A stretch of DNA of 37,847 bases, from NCBI GenBank assembly GCA_902802575.1, contig CADCMN010000028.1, positions 1-37,847 of the forward strand, in the 5' to 3' direction. Every line of letters starts with the position of its first letter. Positions within the stretch are counted from its first letter, which is position 1. Of this stretch, positions 17,025-23,854 are shown in pieces. The notes under the pieces are model-generated. The model did not search any database. It saw nothing but the letters and a program-made list of their open reading frames with translations, and was not told where the DNA came from. This DNA is from an uncultured Eubacteriales bacterium (GTDB taxonomy: Bacteria; Bacillota; Clostridia; Christensenellales; CAG-138). A program made the translations under genes and the position numbers.

Positions 17025-18206
17025 ATGGCAGGTACGATCTCACGGGGTATTCGAGCCCCCATCATTCGCCAGGGAGACGATATCGTTTCCATCGTTGTGG
17101 ACTCCGTGCTGCAGGCAGCGCAGCAGGAACAGTTCACCCTTCATGATCGGGATGTGGTGGCCGTCACGGAGGCCGTGGTAGCTCGGGCTGACGGCAACTA
17201 TTGCACCACGGACGATATCGCCCGGGACGTGCAGCGCAAGCTGGGCGACACCGTGGGCGTGATCTTCCCCATTCTCAGCCGCAACCGGTTTGCCATCTGT
17301 CTGAGGGGCATCGCCCGCGGCGTCAAAAAGGTGGTCGTGCTGCTCAGCTATCCCGCCGACGAGGAGGGGAACCATCTGGTGGACGAGGACGCCCTGCTGG
17401 ATTCCGGGGTGAATCCCTATTCCGACACCCTCTCCGAGGAGGAGTTCATCCGGCTCTTCGGGGAACCCAAGCACACCTTCACCGGCGTCAACTATGTGGA
17501 ATACTACCGGTCCCTCATCGAGGAGGAAGGGGCGGAGGCCCGGATCGTCTTTGCCAACGATCCCACGGCCATTCTCGCCTACACCGACACGGTGCTCTGC
17601 GCCAACATCCATGAGCGGGAGAGGACGAAGAAGCGGCTCGTCAAGGCCGGCGCGAAGAAAGTGCTGACCCTGTGCGACATCATGAACGAGTCCATCGACG
17701 GCAGCGGATATCAGCCGGAATACGGCCTGCTGGGCTCCAACAAGGCCACGGAGAACACCGTCAAGCTCTTCCCCAAGAACGCCCAGGCGGTGGCCGAGGC
17801 CATCCAGGCCGAGCTCATCGCCCGCACCGGCGTCCATGTGGAGGCCATGGTCTACGGCGACGGCGCCTTCAAGGACCCGGTGGGGAAGATCTGGGAGCTG
17901 GCGGACCCGGTGGTGTCGCCCGGCTTTACGGCGGGACTCAACGGCCTGCCCAACGAGCTGAAGCTCAAGTATCTGGCGGACAACGATTTCAAGGGATTGA
18001 GCGGTGCGGAGCTTCGGCAGGCCATCGAACAGCGGATCCGGGAAAAGAACGCCAGTCTGAAGGGCCAGATGGTCTCCCAGGGCACCACGCCCCGGCGGCT
18101 CACGGACCTGATCGGTTCCCTCTGCGACCTCACCAGCGGCAGCGGCGACAAGGGGACGCCCATCGTGCTGGTCCAGAACTACTTCAACAACTACGCCGAC
18201 GAGTAA
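17025..18206 (+). CDS. Coenzyme F420-0:L-glutamate ligase family (CofE-like) protein
   Basis: The 393-residue product resembles the CofE/FbiB ligase family, which in F420-producing organisms adds gamma-linked glutamates to F420-0 using GTP. Supporting segments are the N-terminal RGIRAPIIRQGDDI, DRDVVAVTEAVVARADGNY, the ILSRNRFAICLRGIARG block and the acidic region near GDGAFKDPVGKIWELADPVVSP. It is longer than archaeal CofE (about 250 residues); such longer orphan homologues are known from Clostridia that are not F420 producers. No other F420 gene is in the window. It has its own promoter with perfect -35, AAGGAG five to eight bases upstream, and its own terminator, so it forms a single-gene unit. 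The actual acceptor for glutamylation is unknown. Confidence 0.75.
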   Translation: MAGTISRGIRAPIIRQGDDIVSIVVDSVLQAAQQEQFTLHDRDVVAVTEAVVARADGNYCTTDDIARDVQRKLGDTVGVIFPILSRNRFAICLRGIARGVKKVVVLLSYPADEEGNHLVDEDALLDSGVNPYSDTLSEEEFIRLFGEPKHTFTGVNYVEYYRSLIEEEGAEARIVFANDPTAILAYTDTVLCANIHERERTKKRLVKAGAKKVLTLCDIMNESIDGSGYQPEYGLLGSNKATENTVKLFPKNAQAVAEAIQAELIARTGVHVEAMVYGDGAFKDPVGKIWELADPVVSPGFTAGLNGLPNELKLKYLADNDFKGLSGAELRQAIEQRIREKNASLKGQMVSQGTTPRRLTDLIGSLCDLTSGSGDKGTPIVLVQNYFNNYADE

Positions 18207-18219
18207 ACCGTTTTATGAG

Positions 18220-18249
18220 AAAGGCCCGCTTTTTCGGCGGGCCTTTTTT
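18220..18249 (+). terminator. Rho-independent terminator of the cofE-like gene
   Basis: A 10-bp stem, AAAGGCCCGC (18220-18229) with GCGGGCCTTT (18237-18246), continues into a run of six T. Confidence 0.93.
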
Positions 18250-18264
18250 GTCGGTCAAACTGTA

Positions 18265-18293
18265 TTGAAATATACCGTTCGATACGGTATTAT
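18265..18293 (+). promoter_or_regulatory. Promoter of the NahK-like kinase operon with overlapping inverted repeat
   Basis: TTGAAA (18265-18270), exactly 17 bp, then TATTAT (18288-18293), each one base off consensus. A perfect inverted repeat, ATACCGT (18272-18278), five bases, ACGGTAT (18284-18290), fills the spacer and runs into the -10, as expected for a repressor operator. The predicted start is near 18300. Confidence 0.75.
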
Positions 18294-18327
18294 ACTTCTA
18301 TAAGCAATTGTTGAAGAGAAAAGAGAA

Positions 18328-19476
18328 ATGGACACAAAGGAAAAGCTGGCATACATCCTCAAACAATTCCGCATCGAAGGCGAGATACTGGTGTACCGCT
18401 GGATCCCCGCGGGCCATATCAACACAGCGTACTATGTGGCCCTATACAACGGGAAGGAGATGTATCAGTTTCTGGTGCAGCGGGTGAACACCTACGTGTT
18501 CCGGGACCCGGTGGGCATGATGCGCAACATCGAGCTGCTGACGGAGCATGTGCGCAAGGCGGAACCCAAGATGGAAAAGCGCCGGCGTCTCCATTTCAGG
18601 CACACCCGGGATCGGCGCAACTATATCGTGCTCCATGACGGCGTGGTCATGGGGCCGGGGGAGCCCTTCGATCCCCTGGATGAACATTACGAGTTCTGGC
18701 GTGTGTACAACTTCATCGAGTACAGCGAGAGCTTTGAGACCGCCGAGGGCAACCCTCAGGTGCTGCGCATGAGCGGAAAAGCATTCGGACGGTTTCTCAA
18801 GCAGTTTTCCGACTTCGACGCCTCCCAGCTCATCGAGAGCATCCCCCATTTCCACGACACCGCCTATCGGCTGCAGGCGTTCTTTGAAACGGTGGCGGCC
18901 GACCCCTGCGGCCGGGCGGCTCACTGCGCCCAGGAGATCCGACAGATCCGGGAAAACGCGGACTTTGGCTGCACCCTCTGCCACCAGATCGAGCGAGGAG
19001 AGCTGCCCATGCGCGTCACCCACAACGACACCAAGACCAACAACATCCTGTTCGACATGGACACCATGGACCCGCTGGTGATCATCGATCTGGACACCTG
19101 CATGCCGGGCCTGGCCTGCTACGACTTCGGCGACACGATCCGCTTTGCGGCCTGCACGGCCCAGGAGGACCAGCCGGAGGGCATGGGGCTGGACCTGACG
19201 CTGATGAAGGCGTACACGGAAGGGTATCTGAGCGAAGCGGGCAGCGTTCTCACCCACAACGAGATCGAGAGCCTGGCCACCGGCGCCGCGGTCATCACCC
19301 TGGAGCTGGCCAGCCGGTTTTTGATGGATTATCTGGTGGGGGACAAATACTTTCGGATCGACTATCCGGAGCACAACCTGATCCGGGCGCGTGCTCAGCT
19401 GGCGCTGTTCCGGGACATGATGGCGCATATGGACGATATGAGAGAGATCATCCGGGAGATCGCCGGCCAGCAATAA
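18328..19476 (+). CDS. Phosphotransferase, N-acetylhexosamine 1-kinase (NahK)-like
   Basis: The 382-residue product belongs to the APH/choline-kinase-like fold and most resembles NahK (LnpB), which phosphorylates GlcNAc/GalNAc at C1 in the lacto-N-biose/galacto-N-biose pathway. Diagnostic segments are PAGHINTAYYV near the N-terminus, the catalytic loop RVTHNDTKTNNILFD, and the metal-binding VIIDLDTCMPGLACYDFGDTIRF. No phosphorylase or transporter of that pathway is adjacent, so the substrate could be another sugar or small alcohol. The ATG at 18328 is preceded by only a weak AGAGAA site. It is first in an apparent operon with folC and a HAD phosphatase. A palindrome in its promoter suggests regulation by a sugar-responsive repressor, though that is inference. 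Confidence 0.72.
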   Translation: MDTKEKLAYILKQFRIEGEILVYRWIPAGHINTAYYVALYNGKEMYQFLVQRVNTYVFRDPVGMMRNIELLTEHVRKAEPKMEKRRRLHFRHTRDRRNYIVLHDGVVMGPGEPFDPLDEHYEFWRVYNFIEYSESFETAEGNPQVLRMSGKAFGRFLKQFSDFDASQLIESIPHFHDTAYRLQAFFETVAADPCGRAAHCAQEIRQIRENADFGCTLCHQIERGELPMRVTHNDTKTNNILFDMDTMDPLVIIDLDTCMPGLACYDFGDTIRFAACTAQEDQPEGMGLDLTLMKAYTEGYLSEAGSVLTHNEIESLATGAAVITLELASRFLMDYLVGDKYFRIDYPEHNLIRARAQLALFRDMMAHMDDMREIIREIAGQQ

Positions 19477-19519
19477 CGACAAGGACAAAGCACACAACGA
19501 ACCAACAAGGGTGATACAA

Positions 19520-20737
19520 ATGAACTACGAGGAAACCATAGCCTATATACATGGGGCATATTGGAAGGGCACCAAGGACGGACTTCAGCGCACGCGGGAG
19601 CTTCTCGCCCTTCTGGGAAATCCCCAGGACAAGCTGAGATTCATCCATGTGGCCGGGACCAACGGCAAGGGCTCGACCTGCGCCATGCTGGCGTCCATCC
19701 TGCAGGCGGCCGGGTATCGAACAGGCCTGTACACGTCGCCCTTCGTGAACCGGTTCAACGAGCGAATCGCCCTGAACGGCGTTCCCATACCCGATGAAGC
19801 CCTGGCGGACGTCTTCACGCGCATCCGCCCCGTGGTGGACGCCATGGAACGGCAGCCCTCCGAATTTGAGCTCATCACCTGCGCTGCCATGCTGTACTAT
19901 GCGGAGCAGGCCTGCGACGTTGTGGTGCTGGAAGTGGGGATGGGCGGGGAGTTCGATTCCACCAACGTGATCCAAACGCCCCTGCTCACCATCATCACCG
20001 CCATGGGCTTCGGCATCATCAAACCCGGCGGCGTCACGCTGATCTACGGGAAGAACCCCGAGGCGGACAGGGTGTTTCAGGACGCCTGTGCGCGCGTGGG
20101 CGCCCGCCTGGTGGTCACGGACCACAGCCGCATCATCGACCATGCCCACACCCTGCGGGGCCATGATCTGTCCTTCGGCCCCTATGCCCATATCCGTCTG
20201 CCCTTGATCGGCAGTCATCAGGTCAACAATTCCGCCGTGGTGCTGACGGCGGTGCAGGAGCTGCAAACCAGGGGCCTGGCCATCTCCGACGAAGCGGTCT
20301 ATGAGGGCATGGCGTCGGTCCGCTGGCCGGCGCGGATGGAGCTTTTGTCCGAAAAGCCGGTGTTCCTTCTGGACGGGGGGCACAATCCCCATGGCTTTGC
20401 CGCCGCCGCCAGGACGATCCGGGAGCTGTTTCGGGATCAGAGGATCACGGTGCTGATGGGCGTCATGGCGGACAAGGACCACGGGGATATGATCCGACAG
20501 CTGCTGCCGCTTACGAAACGGTTCTACACCGTGCAGCCCGATTCTCCCCGGGCCATGAGCGCCCAGGCCCTGGCGGAGGAGATCCGCGCGCTGGGGGGCG
20601 AAGCTGAACCGGCCGGATCGGTGCGGCAGGGCGTGAAGACCATGTTGGAGCAGGCGGCGGAGGAGGACGTGCTGCTGGCCATCGGTTCATTGTACATGGC
20701 CGGCGATGTGCGCACGGTCATGGGAAAAGGAGCGTAA
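19520..20737 (+). CDS. folC: Folylpolyglutamate synthase/dihydrofolate synthase family protein lacking an active-site segment
   Basis: Mur-ligase-family enzyme that adds glutamates to folates in the cytoplasm. The 405-residue product has the P-loop HVAGTNGKGST (46-52 core), the SPFVNRFNERI omega-loop, FELITCAAM, EVGMGGEFDSTNVI, and the C-terminal domain with WPARMELL, LDGGHNPHG and GVMADKDH. Between ITAMGF (ends F164) and GIIKPGG (starts G165) the usual stretch of about 18 residues is absent in frame. In other FolC proteins that stretch holds the DH motif histidine (a Mg2+ ligand) and the lysine before AGIIK that is carbamylated. Activity is therefore doubtful. The ATG at 19520 has AAGGG upstream; a GTG at 19511 is in frame but less likely. 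Confidence 0.85.
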   Translation: MNYEETIAYIHGAYWKGTKDGLQRTRELLALLGNPQDKLRFIHVAGTNGKGSTCAMLASILQAAGYRTGLYTSPFVNRFNERIALNGVPIPDEALADVFTRIRPVVDAMERQPSEFELITCAAMLYYAEQACDVVVLEVGMGGEFDSTNVIQTPLLTIITAMGFGIIKPGGVTLIYGKNPEADRVFQDACARVGARLVVTDHSRIIDHAHTLRGHDLSFGPYAHIRLPLIGSHQVNNSAVVLTAVQELQTRGLAISDEAVYEGMASVRWPARMELLSEKPVFLLDGGHNPHGFAAAARTIRELFRDQRITVLMGVMADKDHGDMIRQLLPLTKRFYTVQPDSPRAMSAQALAEEIRALGGEAEPAGSVRQGVKTMLEQAAEEDVLLAIGSLYMAGDVRTVMGKGA

Positions 20738-20740
20738 ACG

Positions 20741-21550
20741 ATGTGCATTCGCTTGGTGGCTTTGGATATTGACGACACGCTGGTGGACCATTCCTCCATC
20801 TTGCCCGAGCGCACGCTGAAAGCCTTGCGCGCGGCCCAGGCCCGCGGGGCAGAGGTCGTGCTGGCCACGGGACGGGGGTATCTGGGCACGAAGGCCATAC
20901 GCCGTCAGCTGGGGGAAGGCTTCCGCTATATCATCTGCTTCGGCGGCGCTCTGGTGGCGGATTACGATACCGGCGCGCCACGTATCCACCGCTTTTTGCG
21001 GGAGGCGGATGTGGCCGCCTGTATCCGTATCGCCAACGAGCTGGGGCTCCATGTGCAGATCTATCAGGGAGACGAGGTGATCTTCCAGCATATGACGCCC
21101 TTCGCCCAGCAGTATTGCGCCTATCAAAAGCTGCCGTATCGGACGGACGAGCTCCTGTTGGAGCATGATTTGAGCCGAGTTCCCAAGGTGCTGATCTATG
21201 CGCCGCCCGAGGAGGAGGGGCGATTCAATCACCTGGTTTCGGAGCGGCTGCCGGAGCATCTGCACGCCCTGAGCTCCAAGCCCGGCTTCATCGAGATCGG
21301 GGACGTCAGCGTCACAAAGGGGTCCGCCGTCGAGGCTCTGGCCAAGGAGCTGGGCATACCCCAGCGGCAAACCGCCGCCGTGGGAGACAACACTCTGGAT
21401 CTGGATATGATCCGGTGGGCCGGGGTGGGCTGCTGCGTGGGGAACGGCAAGGAATCCGTGAAAGCGGCGGCCGATATGATCCTGCCCTCCCAGGCGGAGG
21501 AAGGCGTGGCCTGGTTTATGGAAAACTATGTGTTGAAGAGTCAGAGCTGA
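20741..21550 (+). CDS. HAD superfamily phosphatase, Cof subfamily
   Basis: Predicted cytoplasmic sugar-phosphate or nucleotide phosphatase, 269 residues. Motif I is ALDIDDTLVDH near the N-terminus, motif II the threonine of LATGRGY, motif III the lysine in SVTKGSAVEALAKELG, and motif IV VGDNTLDLDMI. The type IIB cap between motifs II and III is of usual length. AAAGGAG precedes the ATG by nine bases and the gene starts three bases after folC, so it is in the same operon. The stop lies inside the 3' end of the convergent radical SAM gene (10-bp overlap). Specific substrate cannot be told from sequence. Confidence 0.88.
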   Translation: MCIRLVALDIDDTLVDHSSILPERTLKALRAAQARGAEVVLATGRGYLGTKAIRRQLGEGFRYIICFGGALVADYDTGAPRIHRFLREADVAACIRIANELGLHVQIYQGDEVIFQHMTPFAQQYCAYQKLPYRTDELLLEHDLSRVPKVLIYAPPEEEGRFNHLVSERLPEHLHALSSKPGFIEIGDVSVTKGSAVEALAKELGIPQRQTAAVGDNTLDLDMIRWAGVGCCVGNGKESVKAAADMILPSQAEEGVAWFMENYVLKSQS

Positions 21551-22425
21551 ACGCTGACCTCGTCGGAGAAGGCCGGCGTATACGCGAAGGTGGCGGATCG
21601 CTCCTCCTGGATATAGACTCGTGTGAATCCCAATCTCAAACAGGCGTCCACCGCGTTCTCGTATTCCCGTTTCGTCAGGCGGCGATTGAGCGGCGCTTTT
21701 CCATCGGGCTGAGGCGTGAACTGATGCATCAAAGACAGATAGGTGTCCGTGCCGAAATGATCCCCAATGGCAGACAGCACATCCCGGGTGTCATACACAC
21801 AGCCGGGCAGCACAAGGTGTCTGATTAGGACGCCTTTTTTGGCGTGCTCCTGTTCGTCCAACGATAATTGTCCGCTGTGTTCCAGCATCCGGCCGATGGC
21901 CGCAAGGGCCGTTTCGAAATAATGAGGGGCGGAAGAAAACCGGTCAGCCAGCCGCTGATCGTGATATTTGAAGTCGGGCAGCCAGATATCCACATATTCG
22001 GATAACTTATCCACAGTTTCCACAGACAGATATCCGTTGGTGTTATAGACGATGGGCAGAGTCAAACCGCCGTCTCTGGCGAGGTCGATGGCGCGGCAAA
22101 TGCCGTTCACATGGGGGGTCGGCGTGACCAGGTTGATGTTCTCCGCGCCGATCTGCTGGAGCCGCAGCAGGGACTGCGCCAAAGCCTCCGGCGTGAACAA
22201 CTGCCCCAGGCGCCCTGTTTGAAGCACCTTGTTCTGGCAGAATACACATCTGAGATTGCAGCCGGAAAAGAACACGGCCCCGGAGCCGGCGGCTCCGGAA
22301 ATGCAGGGCTCCTCATACCGATGCAGGCCGATGCGCGCAATGCGCATACCGTCATCGCAGCCGCAGAAGCCACGCTGGATATGGCGATCGACATCGCAGC
22401 GACGGGGGCAAAGATCACAGCTCAT
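21541..22425 (-). CDS. Radical SAM protein, PflX-type (COG1313-like)
   Basis: A 294-residue radical SAM protein of unknown function related to pyruvate-formate-lyase-activating enzymes. The N-terminus has an extra cysteine cluster, CDLCPRRCDV followed by GFCGC, then the canonical SAM-cluster motif CNLRCVFC. SGAAGSGAVFFSG, NINLVTPTPH and YNTNGY are typical of the group, as is VDIWLPDFKYHD. The ATG at 22425 overlaps the stop of the upstream NlpC/P60 gene (TAATG), so expression depends on that gene. The frame remains open far upstream inside the neighbour but that part has no family likeness. The target protein to be activated is not known for this family. Confidence 0.86.
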   Translation of the reverse strand: MSCDLCPRRCDVDRHIQRGFCGCDDGMRIARIGLHRYEEPCISGAAGSGAVFFSGCNLRCVFCQNKVLQTGRLGQLFTPEALAQSLLRLQQIGAENINLVTPTPHVNGICRAIDLARDGGLTLPIVYNTNGYLSVETVDKLSEYVDIWLPDFKYHDQRLADRFSSAPHYFETALAAIGRMLEHSGQLSLDEQEHAKKGVLIRHLVLPGCVYDTRDVLSAIGDHFGTDTYLSLMHQFTPQPDGKAPLNRRLTKREYENAVDACLRLGFTRVYIQEERSATFAYTPAFSDEVSVQL

Positions 22426-23732
22426 TACGGACGCCTGCCGCAAACGAAATTGCGCTCCCAATAGGATTGATGGAGGCTGCTCTTGACCACCTGGCCCTTG
22501 GAGGAGGAGGCGTGGATCATGGTGCTGTTGCTGATGCAGATGCCGGTATGGTTCACGGTGTCCTTGGAATCGCTCTTGAAGAAGACCAGATCCCCGGCTC
22601 TCAGATCGCTCATGGAGGAGATCAGCTGCCAGCTGTTGTTCTGAGAAAAGCCCTTGGCGCTTTTGCGGCTGACGCTGTGGCCGCTTTGCTTCAGACAATA
22701 GTAGACCAAGCCGGAACAGTCGAAGGAATCGGGGCCCTCCGCACTCCACACATAGGGCTTGCCCAGCTGATCCTGAGCGGCGGCGACCACGTTGGCATAG
22801 GTCTTTTTGCCCGGGGACGTTTTGACCGCGGTGGGTTTGGGCGTCGGCGTCTTTCGATCCGTGGCGTTGGCGGTCGCGGTGGTGCCGGGCTTCGGGGTTT
22901 TCTTCGCCGTGGGTTTGGGCGTTGTTTTTTTGGTGGGCTTGGCCGATTGCGCCGAGGCGCTGCGATGGGAGGTGGATCTGGCCGTCGGCGCAGCCGTGGG
23001 CTCGTCCGTGGCAAGACCGGGATTGGGCAGGGCGTCCTCGGAGTAGAGGATGGTCCATGCGTCGAAATCCAATTCTCCGCTGACCGTCAGATCGTTGATG
23101 GCCTGGAACATCATGACGGCCTGCTCCGTTTTGGGGCCGAAATAGCCGTTAGCACGGTCGGTATAAAACCCCAGCTCCGTCAAACGCTGCTGCAGCCGCA
23201 GCACGTCCGTGCCGGTATCCGATCGTTTGATGCGATAGGTCTGCGCATGATCCCCATATAGGGAAGATTGTGTGGCGTTGTCGGCAATGCCCGTCTGTTC
23301 CATGTTGCAGGCCCGCTGGAACAGCACCACGGCGCTGGCAATGGATTCGTTATACGTTGACCCGGGCATATCGGAGTCCAGATACCCAAGATCCGTGAGT
23401 CGCTTCTGCAGCGCCTGCACAGAAGCGTTGTCGTCTCCCAGCCGCAGCGTGGTATAGTCGGAAAAATTGACCACATCGGAGGGCGGCAGTGTGGGATCGG
23501 CGGAGGGCGCCAGTGTCGGCACCAGGGTGAGCGGCACGGTGGGCAAGGCGGTGACGCGGTCGATCCAAGTGGCCGTCGGCACCAGGGTCGCTTCGTCGGC
23601 CGTCTCGCTGACGGAAAGGATGTTCCGGGAGACCATGGGCACATACAGCAGAAAGAGGAGCGAACCGAAAACAAGGATCCCGATCAGGATCCGCGGCAGG
23701 ATATGCACATAGGGGAGTTTGCGCTGTTTCAT
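22425..23732 (-). CDS. Membrane-anchored NlpC/P60 peptidoglycan endopeptidase with two peptidoglycan-binding domains
   Basis: Predicted extracytoplasmic cell-wall hydrolase, 435 residues. A short basic N-terminus is followed by one membrane segment (about 12-31) acting as an uncleaved anchor. Two PG_binding_1 repeats lie at about 98-160 and 168-232, then a Thr/Pro/Lys-rich wall-spanning linker (about 233-310), then an NlpC/P60 domain (311-435). Catalytic residues are C339 (FDCSGLVYYC), H395 (NHTG) and a third polar residue, H407 (MIHASS). The start at 23732 is chosen because the anchor follows directly and GAGGCG lies about ten bases upstream; an in-frame ATG at 23807 would precede the predicted promoter. 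Confidence 0.9.
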   Translation of the reverse strand: MKQRKLPYVHILPRILIGILVFGSLLFLLYVPMVSRNILSVSETADEATLVPTATWIDRVTALPTVPLTLVPTLAPSADPTLPPSDVVNFSDYTTLRLGDDNASVQALQKRLTDLGYLDSDMPGSTYNESIASAVVLFQRACNMEQTGIADNATQSSLYGDHAQTYRIKRSDTGTDVLRLQQRLTELGFYTDRANGYFGPKTEQAVMMFQAINDLTVSGELDFDAWTILYSEDALPNPGLATDEPTAAPTARSTSHRSASAQSAKPTKKTTPKPTAKKTPKPGTTATANATDRKTPTPKPTAVKTSPGKKTYANVVAAAQDQLGKPYVWSAEGPDSFDCSGLVYYCLKQSGHSVSRKSAKGFSQNNSWQLISSMSDLRAGDLVFFKSDSKDTVNHTGICISNSTMIHASSSKGQVVKSSLHQSYWERNFVCGRRP

Positions 23733-23754
23733 GAACACTTTTCGCCTCTGTATC

Positions 23755-23783
23755 AGTATACATGATACGACCTGTTTCGTCAT
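23755..23783 (-). promoter_or_regulatory. Promoter of the NlpC/P60-radical SAM pair
   Basis: On the minus strand, ATGACG (23783-23778), 17 bp, then TATACT (23760-23755). The predicted start is near 23748. An inverted repeat, TACATGA (23759-23765) and TCATGTA (23780-23786), spans the -35 to -10 region with a centre spacing of 21 bp. Confidence 0.6.
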
Positions 23784-23811
23784 GTACAAAGTTTGAATTT
23801 TTTGCAAAAGG

Positions 23812-23840
23812 TTCCCATACGCAGCATTGTGTGGTATACT
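23812..23840 (+). promoter_or_regulatory. Extended -10 promoter of the ABC-F to lipoprotein gene run
   Basis: TTCCCA (23812-23817), exactly 17 bp, then TATACT (23835-23840) preceded by TGG. The predicted start near 23847 leaves a leader of only about eight bases before the ATG at 23855, just enough for GGAAAAG. Confidence 0.65.
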
Positions 23841-23854
23841 GCATATGGAAAAGT

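Noticed and set aside
22426-23058. N-terminal extension of the radical SAM protein across the NlpC/P60 gene
   Set aside because: The extension is an off-frame reading of the Thr/Pro/Lys-rich linker and catalytic domain; family similarity begins at the ATG 22425.
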